64,000 nt of DNA, from positions 62,001-126,000 of the forward strand of contig NZ_JBANFI010000002.1 in NCBI RefSeq assembly GCF_045055655.1, given 5' to 3'. A model generated the notes under the pieces. The model made no database searches. It was not told where the DNA came from and was given only the letters and a program-made list of their open reading frames with translations. This stretch comes from Marinospirillum alkalitolerans. Lineage in GTDB: Bacteria; Pseudomonadota; Gammaproteobacteria; Pseudomonadales; Halomonadaceae. Below, one piece after another: positions 52,267 to 61,844 of this stretch (within the stretch, counting starts at the first letter, position 1; each line of letters starts with the position of its first letter). A program made the position numbers and the translations under genes.

Positions 52267-53382
52267 TTAGGCTCTTTGTTTATCCAAACAGCTTTGATAG
52301 AGCGCGGCATAGGCCTGGCTCATATGATCCGCACGGAAGGCCTGCTCGTAGCGTATTCGGGCCTGCTGCCCCATCTGTTTCGCCTCAGCGGGATGCTCCC
52401 ACAAATAACGCATGGCTTCTCCTAAAGCCTGAGCATTGGCCGGGGGCACCACCAATCCCGTACGCTGATGTTGATTGACGAAGGTGGTCCCTGTACCTAT
52501 CTCACAGGTGATCATGGGCTTAGCAAACAGGCAGGCTTCAAGAAGAGAAATACCGAAGGCCTCAGAGCGCAGATGTGAGGGAAAAACAAAGACTGAGCAC
52601 AACTCAAGCAAGGCGGCCTTATCTTCGTCGTTTAAAGCACCAGTAAAGTGAATCTGATCTGCACCTTGTGCTTGCAGATGAAGCGCTTGTTCTTCACTGC
52701 CTGCGCCGACAATGACCAGTGGCAAACCTTGCTTCTTGGCAGCCTCGATGAGATAGTTCAGCCCTTTGTAGTAACGCAGTGCGCCGACAAAGAGGAAAAA
52801 ACCCTGACCAAAGCGCTGCTGCCAGAAATCGCGTTGAGACTGGGAAGCGGGCTGATAGGTGGATTCATCGAGACCAAAGGGAATGGCGGAGACTTTTGCA
52901 AGATGCTGCTGTAAGACGGGACTGGTAGCGATGTAATTGGGCGAGGAGGCCACGATGGCATCCATGCTTTTCAAAAAGCGATGCATCAGCGGCTGATAGG
53001 CTTTTAACAACCATTTTTGTTTGACGATATCTGAGTGATAAGTGAGGACACTGGGTTTCTTGGGCGCGGCCCAAAAATGCACCAGATCCATAAAAGGCCA
53101 AGGAAAATGATAGTGGATCACATCAGCCTGTTCGGCCAGATGTCGAAACTTTTGTAGAACAGGCAGCGAAAAAGGCGTTGAGGCCAACTCAAGCTGGGTG
53201 CGGCTGGTATGCGTTAGATGCGAGCCTAGTGGCTGTGCACTCGATGCAGGCTGACGACTAAGAGACAAAACCTCAGCTTGAATTCCCAGAGGCTGCATAC
53301 TCTCTGCGAGTTGAAAGATGACCTGTTCAACACCGCCAAAACTATCTGGATAGTAGGTTTTATAAAAATGCAGGACGTTCAT
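52267..53382 (-). CDS. Glycosyltransferase, GT4 type
   Basis: About 371 residues, GT-B fold. N-terminal YKTYYPDSFGGVEQVIFQLAES, FVGALRYYKGLNYLIEAA, and donor-site EAFGISLLEACLFAKPMITCEIGTG. The start ATG at 53382 overlaps the upstream gene stop by four bases (ATGA), so the two are coupled; the longer frame from 53439 lies inside that gene. Acts in the cytoplasm on the lipid-linked glycan started by the neighbouring sugar transferase. Confidence 0.87.
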   Translation of the reverse strand: MNVLHFYKTYYPDSFGGVEQVIFQLAESMQPLGIQAEVLSLSRQPASSAQPLGSHLTHTSRTQLELASTPFSLPVLQKFRHLAEQADVIHYHFPWPFMDLVHFWAAPKKPSVLTYHSDIVKQKWLLKAYQPLMHRFLKSMDAIVASSPNYIATSPVLQQHLAKVSAIPFGLDESTYQPASQSQRDFWQQRFGQGFFLFVGALRYYKGLNYLIEAAKKQGLPLVIVGAGSEEQALHLQAQGADQIHFTGALNDEDKAALLELCSVFVFPSHLRSEAFGISLLEACLFAKPMITCEIGTGTTFVNQHQRTGLVVPPANAQALGEAMRYLWEHPAEAKQMGQQARIRYEQAFRADHMSQAYAALYQSCLDKQRA

Positions 53383-54524
53383 TGTTCTTCCATGAGTCGA
53401 CGATAAACAGCGAGAGTTTCGGTTGCACAACGCGCCCAAGAAAATTGCTGAGCTTGCTGAAGCCCTCGCTGAACAGCATGTTCACGCCATTGCTCATCTT
53501 CTAGCCCTTGTTGCAGCAGCTCAGTAAGACCTTGAGTCTCTTCTGGGGCAATCATTAACGCAGCCTCACCAGTAACCTCTGGCAGAGATGAGCTATCTGA
53601 GCAGACTACGGGGATACCAGAACTCATTGCCTCAAGTACAGGCAAGCCAAAACCTTCATAAGAAGAAGGAAAAGTAAACAAGCGGGCACCTGCATATAGC
53701 TTTGGCAAATCTTCAGCAGCCACAAAACCCAAATAACGAACCCAGCCTTCTTGTTGCGCTTTTTTTATCTTGGCGTGTATTGGCTCACTTCGCCAACCAT
53801 GATAGCCAGCTAGCACCAAAGGCCAACGCTGGCGCTGCTGCAAAGACAGAGCCCGATAAGCCTCTAGCAGAACCTCCAAATTCTTGCGGGGCTCTATTGT
53901 GCCAACGTAGAGACTGTAGCCTTGCCAACTCAGCCCATAACTTTGAAAGAACCCCGTGAGTTCTTGCTCATGGCGCGGATAAAACTCTTTGCTGCTTGCT
54001 AGAGGTACAGCATGGATACGCTCTAATGGCCAGCCAAAATACTGAGCGATTTCTTGACGTGTATATTCTGAGTCGGTAATTAATCGATCAGCACGTGCCA
54101 GTGTTTGCTGAAGGCTCTTTTGTAAATAATCTAGTTTGGCTGGATCATGACACTGCGGCCAGGTAAAAGGCGAAAGATCATGAAAGGTAGCAACCTTAGG
54201 GCCATCAAAAGAGGGAAGAAAGAAATTAGTACTGTGATAAAGGTGGTCTTGATAAGGACGCAAAGCCCGCGATTTCAGCCAAGGTACTATATGTCGATAG
54301 GCCTCCATCGCAAACGCACTTTTCTGCACCCAGCGTTTCATTTTATGACTCGTCTGAGCAACGGGAGCAGCAGATGGCAAGTGCTCAATCATCTTTGTCA
54401 GCCCAAGCATTTTGAGTGCATCGACTTCTTGGGACTGCTGAAGCGCTCTTACCAGTTCAAAGGTATAACGACCTATTCCAGTCAGCGGAAAGCGGATCAA
54501 TTCAGTCGAAATGATGACTTTCAT
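53379..54524 (-). CDS. Glycosyltransferase, GT4 type
   Basis: About 381 residues, GT-B fold: RFPLTGIGRYTFELVRAL (N-domain), YVGTIEPRKNLEVLLEAYRAL and FPSSYEGFGLPVLEAMSSGIPVV (C-domain, EX7E-like). I use the ATG at 54524 with GGTGAG upstream; the frame is open from 54554. It begins 36 bases after the TolC-like gene on the same strand, so the glycan genes and the type I exporter may be one transcription unit. Confidence 0.87.
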   Translation of the reverse strand: MKVIISTELIRFPLTGIGRYTFELVRALQQSQEVDALKMLGLTKMIEHLPSAAPVAQTSHKMKRWVQKSAFAMEAYRHIVPWLKSRALRPYQDHLYHSTNFFLPSFDGPKVATFHDLSPFTWPQCHDPAKLDYLQKSLQQTLARADRLITDSEYTRQEIAQYFGWPLERIHAVPLASSKEFYPRHEQELTGFFQSYGLSWQGYSLYVGTIEPRKNLEVLLEAYRALSLQQRQRWPLVLAGYHGWRSEPIHAKIKKAQQEGWVRYLGFVAAEDLPKLYAGARLFTFPSSYEGFGLPVLEAMSSGIPVVCSDSSSLPEVTGEAALMIAPEETQGLTELLQQGLEDEQWREHAVQRGLQQAQQFSWARCATETLAVYRRLMEEQ

Positions 54525-54560
54525 ATCCTGCTCACCGCTCTCAGACATAGGCATGCATGA

Positions 54561-55937
54561 TCAGCCTGCATCCACCAGACGACTAAACAGCTCGTCATAG
54601 TAGCGCAGCCGTGCTGGTGTGAGATCACCAACGGCATGGTGCAACTGCATATCCGCTTCAAGATAGTTCTGCAGCGCCTCGGCATAGCGCAGCTGTACAT
54701 TGAGTAGCTGGCTGCGGGCATCCAGCACATCAATCTTGCTGCGCAGGTTGAGTTCCTGGCCGCGAATAGCAGCTTCAAGGAAACTACGCGTCGATAACTC
54801 CGACTGGCGCAAGGCTGCCAAGCGCTGGCTCAGACTGGTAACACGGTTATAGTTTAAGCGCACCTGCTGACTGGCTTGAGCAAGAGATTGATCACTGCGC
54901 GCCATTTCAGCCTGCATACGCGAATCAGCCTGACGCAGACCGGCTTGAGAACGCCCGCCTTGGAAGAGCGGTAGATTCAGATCTATACCGACACGATAGC
55001 TTTCACGCGTTCGGTAATCATCATCCGATTCGCGATCGGTATAGTTGAGGTTCAGGTTCACCGTTGGGTAGTGATCGGCACGTCGCGCATCACGCATCCG
55101 TTGCGCCTGGCGAACACGGGCTTGGGCTTCTTGGTAGCTCAGATTACCCAAGGCACGGCTCATCCATTCTTCTTCACTGAGTAAGCGTGCATTCGGCAGA
55201 GGCTGGTGCTCAGCACGTTGCCATTCTGAGGGGACATCCAGCATCTGCCCAGTCATATTCTCCAGCAGCGTGCGCGCATCTGCGTAGCGGCTCCGCGCTT
55301 CTAAAAGATCAGCCCGTACCAGATCCTGCTGGGCGCGAATTTCAAGCAGTGTGATTCGATCGCCGATACCAAGATCCTGCTGACGCTGGGCTTGATCGAT
55401 TTGTAGCTCGATGGTTTCTAACTGCTTTTGGTACAAAAACTCTTGTCGAGCTGCAAACAACAGTCGCAGATAGGCATCGGTCACACGCACAATCAGCTCA
55501 CGCTCAGCCTGGCTATAGCGTAAAGAGGAAGCCGCGACGCCTTGCTGTGCGGCCTGATAGCTGCGCCATGCCCCGATATTAAACAGGGGCTGATCCAGAT
55601 TGACACCCCAATGATGCTCGTGGATCTTACCATCAGCACGAGGATCATCGGTATTGGTCGGATTCTGAGTAAAGAAGTTCTCTGAATCCTCATAGCTATA
55701 GCCTGCATTCAGACTGATATTCGGTAGCAGGCGGCCAAAAGCGAGTGGCGCTTCTTCAACTTCGGCACGATAGTTTAGATAGGCTGCACGCAGCTCTGGA
55801 TCATGACGAAAAGCGGCTTCATAGGCGCTGCTGAAACCCGATTCGGCTGAATAGGTCTCAGCCTGAACTGGGCTGACCATCAAGGCCACACCACAGATCA
55901 GCGCGCAGGATGTGGAGAGGATTGTGATCTTTCGCAT
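54561..55937 (-). CDS. TolC-family outer-membrane channel of type I secretion
   Basis: 458 residues. Signal peptide MRKITILSTSCALICGVALM with cleavage near PVQA-ET. Then the TolC family pattern of two internally repeated helical halves: YEAAFRHDPELRAAYLNYRAEVE, ISLNAGYSYEDSENFF, and YPTVNLNLNYTDRESDD, ending with ALQNYLEADMQLHHAVGDL. It forms the trimeric outer-membrane duct. Overlaps the adaptor gene by one base (TAATG), and GGAG lies in the adaptor end. Confidence 0.92.
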   Translation of the reverse strand: MRKITILSTSCALICGVALMVSPVQAETYSAESGFSSAYEAAFRHDPELRAAYLNYRAEVEEAPLAFGRLLPNISLNAGYSYEDSENFFTQNPTNTDDPRADGKIHEHHWGVNLDQPLFNIGAWRSYQAAQQGVAASSLRYSQAERELIVRVTDAYLRLLFAARQEFLYQKQLETIELQIDQAQRQQDLGIGDRITLLEIRAQQDLVRADLLEARSRYADARTLLENMTGQMLDVPSEWQRAEHQPLPNARLLSEEEWMSRALGNLSYQEAQARVRQAQRMRDARRADHYPTVNLNLNYTDRESDDDYRTRESYRVGIDLNLPLFQGGRSQAGLRQADSRMQAEMARSDQSLAQASQQVRLNYNRVTSLSQRLAALRQSELSTRSFLEAAIRGQELNLRSKIDVLDARSQLLNVQLRYAEALQNYLEADMQLHHAVGDLTPARLRYYDELFSRLVDAG

Positions 55938-57373
55938 TACTTCTCCGTTAAGGCTCGTGCAAAGGCATCTGACAAAGGTTTGAACAGATAGCTAAACATG
56001 GTGCGCTCGCCACGACGAATCATGACCTCGGCAGGCATACCTGGCTTCAGATCCATATCACGATTCATATCAGCACGTCCTTGATCTGTCACGCGCAGAC
56101 GCACCAGGTAATAGGCCATGCCGGAGCGCTCATCCAGCAGTCGGTCTGCAGAAATATTGACCACTTCGGCTTCGATCACCTTGGTCAGACGCTGATTAAA
56201 TGCCGAGAAGCGAATATCTGCCAGCTGTCCAATAAAGAGATGGTTGACATCCACAGTTTCGATACGCGCCTCAACCACGAACGCCTCGTTGTCAGGTACA
56301 AGTTCAAGCAGCGTTGTGCCAGGGCGGGCAATACTGCCCAGAGTATGGACTTGTAAATCCACCACAGTACCCGCATCCGGTGCGGTCAATGTGGCACGGC
56401 GCAGGGCATCGCTGGTGACGCGCATCCGCTCTTGCAGATCAAAATAGTTGCTTTGTACATCTCGGTGCCGTTCGCCGACTTCTTTTAAGTAGTTCTGACG
56501 ATTGGCGGTAATTTGCAGCTGAGTCTCTATCGCCTGCAGGTTCATCCGTGCAATTTCTGAACGATGGCCAGCAGCCCGATTACGCAAATCCAGCAGAGTA
56601 CGGCGTAGATCTCGCGCTCTTTGTCCGTCTGCCAAGCCTTCATCAAACAAGGTCGCAAAGGCGCGTTGCTCTTCTTCTGTCGCCTGTATCTGCTCTTGGA
56701 GAATGGCCTGCTGTTCTTCTAAGCCCAAAACCTGCTGCTGGATCTGCTCGATACGGCTCACCAGGCTCTGCTGCTGCTGAGCAAAAGCGGCCAGACGCGC
56801 TCGGAAAAGCTGTCTTTGCTGGCGCACGACTTGCATCACTTCTTCATCCAGTCGCGCTTCTTCGAGCAAGGCCGCGCTTAGGTTTAGCTCGCGCTGACCG
56901 AGATTGGCAGGCAGATTGAAGTCATCCAGACTTTCAATAATCTCTTGTTCAATTTGCAGGCGCTCCCACTCAGCCTGAGTGGTGAGCAAGCGCTTACGCG
57001 TCATTTCTTGCTCGGCATCCCACTGGGTAGTTTGCAGCTGCAGCAATGGCTGGCCGGCTTCAACTCGATCACCGTCACGGACATAAATACGCTCAATAAT
57101 GCCGCCTTCAAGATGCTGAATGGTGCGTCGATAGTTCTCAACCACGACTTCACCATGAGCAATGATGGCACTGCTTAACGGTGCCAGCGCTGCCCAGGCA
57201 GTAAAGATGCCGAGGGTAAAAATCAGGAATAAAAAACCACCTTTGATATAGCTATCCACACGAGTTGGGACATCACCTTCTTTAGAGGCGGCAGCACGCG
57301 AATTAGACGAAGCAGCAAAAGGGCTGAGTTTTTTATTCTCTGCTTTGGCTTCGATAACACTATTTTTACTCAT
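55937..57373 (-). CDS. HlyD-family periplasmic adaptor of type I secretion
   Basis: About 478 residues. One TM segment at about 43-66 (GGFLFLIFTLGIFTAWAALA), then the family hallmark VVENYRRTIQHLEGGII and RDGDRVEAGQPLLQL, a long coiled-coil hairpin (about 120-300), and the C-terminal beta domain with IARPGTTLLELVPD and LKPGMPAEVMI. It bridges the inner-membrane ABC exporter and the TolC duct. I take the ATG at 57373; an in-frame TTG at 57391 is possible. It begins 33 bases after the ABC gene stop. Confidence 0.94.
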   Translation of the reverse strand: MSKNSVIEAKAENKKLSPFAASSNSRAAASKEGDVPTRVDSYIKGGFLFLIFTLGIFTAWAALAPLSSAIIAHGEVVVENYRRTIQHLEGGIIERIYVRDGDRVEAGQPLLQLQTTQWDAEQEMTRKRLLTTQAEWERLQIEQEIIESLDDFNLPANLGQRELNLSAALLEEARLDEEVMQVVRQQRQLFRARLAAFAQQQQSLVSRIEQIQQQVLGLEEQQAILQEQIQATEEEQRAFATLFDEGLADGQRARDLRRTLLDLRNRAAGHRSEIARMNLQAIETQLQITANRQNYLKEVGERHRDVQSNYFDLQERMRVTSDALRRATLTAPDAGTVVDLQVHTLGSIARPGTTLLELVPDNEAFVVEARIETVDVNHLFIGQLADIRFSAFNQRLTKVIEAEVVNISADRLLDERSGMAYYLVRLRVTDQGRADMNRDMDLKPGMPAEVMIRRGERTMFSYLFKPLSDAFARALTEK

Positions 57374-57405
57374 AAATAAACTTTCTCTCAAAAAGGAGAA
57401 GCGGC

Positions 57406-59115
57406 TTAACGATTCGCCGGTGTAGTGGAGGTCGAGTTTTGCTGTGCAAGACGGCGCATCACATCATCTCTGCTGCCATAGTCGCTGACCTGGCCTTCTT
57501 TCAGGACCAGCAGCTTATCAACATGACGCAGTAGCGAGGGACGATGGCTGACAACAAACACAGTCACGCCTTCCTGTCTCAGCTGTTCGAGTGTCAGAGC
57601 AAGGGCTTGTTCACCCACATCATCCAGATTGGAGTTTGGCTCATCCAGCACGATGACCTTGGGTTGTCCATAAAGCGCACGCGCCAGGCCAATACGTTGA
57701 CGTTGACCGCCTGATAAGGCACCTGAAGTACTGCCAATCACTGTGTCATAGGCATTCGGCAGATGCAGAATCATATCGTGCACACCCGCCTTTTTGGCCG
57801 CTTCAACAACCTTGACTGAGTCCACCTCACCAAAGCGCGCAATATTATCGCTGATGCTGCCATCAAAGAGTTCGATATCCTGAGGCAGGTAGCCAATATG
57901 TGGCCCCAGTTCGTCACGGTTATAGTGATTGACCTCAGCACCATCAATCCTGACAGCACCATTGGCGGCTGGCCAAACACCGAGTAGGGCTCGTGCTAAG
58001 GTCGACTTACCGGCGGCACTCGGGCCAACCACACCGACATGCTCACCTGGCTGCACACGAAATTGCACACCACGTAAGGCGGGAAGCTGGCTGCCTGGCG
58101 GAATCACGACCAGAGACTCGACATCCACCTGACCTTGTGGGCTGGGCAAAGGCATTTTACGTTGCTGTGCAGGAATAGCTGTCAGCAGTTCTGATAAGCG
58201 TCCATAGGCTGAGCGCGCGTTATTGAAACCAGCCCATGAGTTGATCAACAAATCCATAGGTGCCAAGGCGCGACCCAGCAGAATCGAACCCGCGATCATC
58301 ATGCCAGGGCTCATTTCGTTGATGACAACATAGTAGGCACCGAGACCCAGAATAGCTGACTGGAAAATCATCCGCAGAACTTTGGAGAGGTTCGAGAAAA
58401 TACCGGCTTTATCGCTGGCCTCGGTCTGCTTGGCAAGAAACTTCTGATGCTGCTGATACCAGCGCTGCATAATGCCGGGCAACATCCCCATGGCATGGAG
58501 CACTTCAGCATTTTTGATATTACTGGCCGCTAAATTCTGCGCACGAACGTTTTCACCATTGGCTTCACCTAGCTGTTTTTTGGTCATTCGCTCGTTGAGT
58601 ACCGCCACTGTAAACAGGATCAGAGCCGCACCAATAGCAAACCAGCCAAAGGCCGCATGGAAGAGAAACAGCACAGCGATATAAATAGGCAACCAAGGCG
58701 CATCGAAGAAGGCAAAAGGACCATTGCCAGTGAGGAACTGACGAATACTGGTGAAATCGCTCAGTGGCTGAGCTGATCTTTGCTCGGGTTTTTTGATCCC
58801 CATTTCAAACATGGCGGAATAAACCCGCTGGCTTAAGTAGCCATCCATCTGATTACCGATACGGACAAGAATACGTGAGCGCAACCACTCCAGCACCCCC
58901 ATCACGCTAAACAAAAACAGCATCAAAATGGTCAGTACAAAAAGCGTTTCAAGGTTCCGGCTCGCCACCACGCGGTCGTAAACCTGGAGCATGTATAACG
59001 GCGCGGTCAGCATCAAAATATTGACAAAAAAACTGAACACGCCAACGGCAATAAAACCCTGCTTACTGGCCTTTAAGGCACCAGCGATATCTTCTGCCAC
59101 TTTGCTTGGTTGCAT
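57406..59115 (-). CDS. Type I secretion ABC transporter (PrtD/HasD/RsaD type)
   Basis: 569 residues. Membrane domain with about six TM segments (about 20-300) without a C39-type peptidase domain, so it belongs to the subgroup that exports RTX proteins and S-layer proteins without a leader peptide. Nucleotide-binding domain: Walker A GPSAAGKST, Q-loop GYLPQDIELF, signature SGGQRQRIGLARAL, Walker B VIVLDEPNSNLDD, H-loop VFVVSHRPS. Likely substrates are the layer-like proteins at 33718 and 37623 (inferred). Preceded by a terminator on its own strand at 59191-59215. Confidence 0.93.
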   Translation of the reverse strand: MQPSKVAEDIAGALKASKQGFIAVGVFSFFVNILMLTAPLYMLQVYDRVVASRNLETLFVLTILMLFLFSVMGVLEWLRSRILVRIGNQMDGYLSQRVYSAMFEMGIKKPEQRSAQPLSDFTSIRQFLTGNGPFAFFDAPWLPIYIAVLFLFHAAFGWFAIGAALILFTVAVLNERMTKKQLGEANGENVRAQNLAASNIKNAEVLHAMGMLPGIMQRWYQQHQKFLAKQTEASDKAGIFSNLSKVLRMIFQSAILGLGAYYVVINEMSPGMMIAGSILLGRALAPMDLLINSWAGFNNARSAYGRLSELLTAIPAQQRKMPLPSPQGQVDVESLVVIPPGSQLPALRGVQFRVQPGEHVGVVGPSAAGKSTLARALLGVWPAANGAVRIDGAEVNHYNRDELGPHIGYLPQDIELFDGSISDNIARFGEVDSVKVVEAAKKAGVHDMILHLPNAYDTVIGSTSGALSGGQRQRIGLARALYGQPKVIVLDEPNSNLDDVGEQALALTLEQLRQEGVTVFVVSHRPSLLRHVDKLLVLKEGQVSDYGSRDDVMRRLAQQNSTSTTPANR

Positions 59116-59190
59116 AACTTTGACTAGCCTAATCAGAATAGAGATAAGTGAAGAGCTACAAAAGAGTGAAAAGTTCCTGCTCAGCGCAAC

Positions 59191-59215
59191 AAAAAATCCC
59201 TGTCAGAAGCAGGGA
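59191..59215 (-). terminator. Terminator between the small ORF and the T1SS operon
   Basis: Read on the minus strand: TCCCTG, loop CTTCTGA, CAGGGA, then T6. It lies 15 bases past the stop of the 57-codon frame and about 75 bases before the ABC transporter start, so transcription of the exporter must begin after it or read through. Confidence 0.7.
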
Positions 59216-59230
59216 CAAATGAGTGCTGAG

Positions 59231-59404
59231 TCAGGGATCTTTATTCAGTGCGGACGTAGCTAACCTGCCAGGAAACACCCGCAGACACAGATGGGTCTGA
59301 GTGTTCATCCCTCTCATGAGTTGAATGTTGGTCGCTTTGGCAGAGCCATTCGCAACACGAGACAAGACATCGCTGCCCGTGCACGATCTTGCTCTTAGAG
59401 CCAT
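59231..59404 (-). CDS. Small hypothetical protein, 57 residues
   Basis: ATG at 59404 with GAGGAG about eight bases upstream; frame begins MALRARSCTGSDVL and ends FPGRLATSALNKDP. No family recognised. Two cysteines, basic, no signal peptide. The good SD, correct distance and a terminator right after the stop argue for a real gene, but coding evidence from one sequence is weak; it may be a leader peptide or part of a structured RNA upstream of the type I exporter. It follows the SH3 gene by 71 bases. Confidence 0.4.
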   Translation of the reverse strand: MALRARSCTGSDVLSRVANGSAKATNIQLMRGMNTQTHLCLRVFPGRLATSALNKDP

Positions 59405-59475
59405 ACAAAACTCTCCTCGCACTCAATGAATTGCGGGATTATGTCATGCGACCTATCTGAGTACAAGGCAAGGCC

Positions 59476-60249
59476 CTAGCGTGCTTGCAGCTCACTTTGC
59501 ATGATAGCCATTCTTTGTGGCACTTCATAAGTGAGATAGGTGGTTGTATCCGGCCAGCCACGATGCACCATGACTGTTAACTCACCAAGACGCCATTCAA
59601 ACTCCACTGGCCCTTCGGAACGACGCCCTTGCACTCTTTGCCATGGCCCCAGCTCTTCACTGACTTGCTCCGCAATCTGACGCACCTGCTCAGTGTTATT
59701 TTCGGAGCGGAAGGTGATTTCTGCTACAGCAAACAAGCTTTCTTGTAGTGTGTAGCCTATCGCCATTTCAGTAGCGCCTGATCGCCAGCCTGACGGGTCA
59801 TAAAGATCATAGGGGAAGTGATCGACTTCACGCACAACCCTGACATCTGTAGCCTGAATCGCCGCTCGCAAACGAGCACGATCAGCCTCAAGCAACGTCA
59901 CACCAAAGAGCTCAACAGATTGAGTCAACACCATCTGGTGGGCCCAAGCTTCCTGACCGTCTGGCAGGCGAACCTGAATCCAGTTACCCTCACGTCTTAA
60001 TTCTGTGAGCAGAGTGCTTTGTGGTAACTGTGTGACCAAACGCGCATTACCCGCCGGAGCAGCACGTAAATTGGCAACAGGCACCGCGACTCGCCAGGTT
60101 TCTCCAGCGGCAGCCTGTACCGGATTGGGAAGCAAACCGATCAACAACACCCCAGCCACACAAAAAGAGAGCAAACGCTGTATCCAGCTTGCTGCCTCTA
60201 CTCGGAACACTGTTTCAGATGGGATAGCAAAGGCTATTCTTCCTAGCAT
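59476..60249 (-). CDS. Periplasmic SH3-domain protein
   Basis: 257 residues. An N-terminal hydrophobic stretch (LSFCVAGVLLIGLLPNPVQA, with a long n-region) ends in a signal-peptidase-like site. A bacterial SH3 domain follows (about 50-108: VAVPVANLRAAPAGNARLVTQ, REGNWIQVRLPDGQEAWAH), binding peptidoglycan or metal in relatives. The rest (about 115-257) is an alpha/beta region of unknown function. SD AAAGGAAG is five bases before the ATG. Single gene on this strand between nrdB and the exporter. Confidence 0.75.
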   Translation of the reverse strand: MLGRIAFAIPSETVFRVEAASWIQRLLSFCVAGVLLIGLLPNPVQAAAGETWRVAVPVANLRAAPAGNARLVTQLPQSTLLTELRREGNWIQVRLPDGQEAWAHQMVLTQSVELFGVTLLEADRARLRAAIQATDVRVVREVDHFPYDLYDPSGWRSGATEMAIGYTLQESLFAVAEITFRSENNTEQVRQIAEQVSEELGPWQRVQGRRSEGPVEFEWRLGELTVMVHRGWPDTTTYLTYEVPQRMAIMQSELQAR

Positions 60250-60425
60250 GTTCTTCCTTTCTTTTTTGAGTCAATCAATGATCTCTAGCAGAACACGAGA
60301 TACTCTTTGCTCAGCCTAGGCTGCACATTCACAGACAAGGATAACCAGAGGCGAATCTCGGCGCAAACCTTCTGCACATTTATCATAGTTTCATCTTATA
60401 TGGATCTTAACTTTCATTGAGACAA

Positions 60426-60456
60426 TAAAAAAGCCAGCCTGATCCCAAGCTGGCTT
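60426..60456 (-). terminator. Terminator of nrdAB
   Basis: On the minus strand AAGCCAGC, ten-base loop, GCTGGCTT followed by a T-run; 30 bases after the nrdB stop. Confidence 0.85.
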
Positions 60457-60485
60457 CACAGTGTGATCAAGAGCGCTTTGGGGGC

Positions 60486-61715
60486 TTAATCCCAGCTCAG
60501 CGCGCCCCCCACCTGATACTCAGTGACGCGGGTTTCAAAGAAGTTTTTCTCTTTGCGCAGGTCAATGATTTCAGACATCCATGGGAAGGGGTTGGTCGCA
60601 CCTGGGAACTGCTCTTTCAGGCCGATCTGGGCCAGACGGCGGTTACAGATAAAGTGCAGATATTCTTCCATAATACCGGCATTCATACCCAATACACCCC
60701 GCGGCATCGTATCGCGCGCATAGTTGATCTCCAGCTGAGTGCCTTCAAGAATCATCTGGGTGATTTCATCCTGGAACTCTGGGGTCCACAGGTGGGGGTT
60801 CTCGATCTTGATCTGGTTGATCATATCGATACCAAAATTCAGGTGCATCGATTCATCGCGCAGAATGTATTGGAACTGCTCAGCCACACCGGTCATTTTA
60901 TTACGACGACCCATCGACAGGATCTGGCTAAAGCCGCAATAGAAGAAGATCCCCTCAGTGACCACGTAGAAGGCGATCATATTGCGCAGCAGCTCTTGAT
61001 CTGTCTCTGGCGTACCTGTCTGGAAGGTGGGCACCGAGATCGACTGGGTGTGCTTCAAGCTCCAAGCAGATTTAGCCGCGACCGAGGGCACTTCACGGTA
61101 CATATTGAAGACTTCGCCTTCATCCATGCCCAAGGACTCAACACAGTACTGGTAAGCATGGGTGTGAATCGCTTCTTCAAAAGCCTGACGCAGCAGATAC
61201 TGACGGCACTCAGGGTTGGTAATCAAACGATAGATCGCCAACACCAGGTTATTCGCGACCAGAGAATCGGCCGTCGAGAAATAACCCAGCGAGCGCATGA
61301 CGATCAGGCGTTCGTCTTCGGTCAGGCCATCCTGGCTTTTCCACAGCGCGATATCTGCCGTCATGTTGATTTCTTGTGGCATCCAGTGGTTGGCTGTGCC
61401 ATCTAAGTACTTCTGCCAAGCCCATTCATACTTAAAGGGCACCAGCTGGTTTAAATCAGCACGGCAGTTGATCATGCGCTTGTCATCGACCTCAATGCGC
61501 TGAGCGCCCATTTCGAGCTCTTCAAGACCGGCGGCGACATCGAGTTTTTCGAGCGCTTCACTGGCGCGCTGGTGTAGCTCGCCCTGTGGCTTGGCCTGAT
61601 AGGTGCTTTTAGCAACAGGCGCTTCTGCAGTGACAGGTGCAGCCGTTTTGCTCTGAGGTGCCGCAGCAGGTGCCGCGACGGGGGTCTCTTCTTCGTATTC
61701 ATCCCAACTTAACAT
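60486..61715 (-). CDS. nrdB: Ribonucleoside-diphosphate reductase subunit beta
   Basis: About 409 residues, class Ia small subunit that houses the diiron-tyrosyl radical. Visible are the helix motif EEAIHTHAYQY (metal Glu/His and candidate radical Tyr) and DESMHLNFG (second Glu/His pair). An N-terminal extension of about 70 residues rich in Ala and Pro precedes the core, as in Pseudomonas-type NrdB. The ATG at 61715 has GGAG eight bases upstream; the frame is open from 61772. Follows nrdA after 129 bases. Confidence 0.95.
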   Translation of the reverse strand: MLSWDEYEEETPVAAPAAAPQSKTAAPVTAEAPVAKSTYQAKPQGELHQRASEALEKLDVAAGLEELEMGAQRIEVDDKRMINCRADLNQLVPFKYEWAWQKYLDGTANHWMPQEINMTADIALWKSQDGLTEDERLIVMRSLGYFSTADSLVANNLVLAIYRLITNPECRQYLLRQAFEEAIHTHAYQYCVESLGMDEGEVFNMYREVPSVAAKSAWSLKHTQSISVPTFQTGTPETDQELLRNMIAFYVVTEGIFFYCGFSQILSMGRRNKMTGVAEQFQYILRDESMHLNFGIDMINQIKIENPHLWTPEFQDEITQMILEGTQLEINYARDTMPRGVLGMNAGIMEEYLHFICNRRLAQIGLKEQFPGATNPFPWMSEIIDLRKEKNFFETRVTEYQVGGALSWD

Positions 61716-61844
61716 GGCTTGGACTCCATCTGCTGTATTCAGTCTATTCAAATAAAATGATCCTGCCCTCAACTGGCGCGAGCGCTGATGAGGGCGAGGA
61801 TCAGAGGTTGATCGCGACCAGCTTAAAAGAGCCGCACGCTGGTT

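Noticed and set aside
59241..59426. 61-codon alternative frame overlapping the 57-codon frame
   Set aside because: It would start at a TTG without a proper SD; the 57-codon frame has an ATG with GAGGAG.
60654..61406. 250-codon plus-strand frame across nrdB
   Set aside because: Shadow of nrdB, whose catalytic motifs are intact on the other strand.
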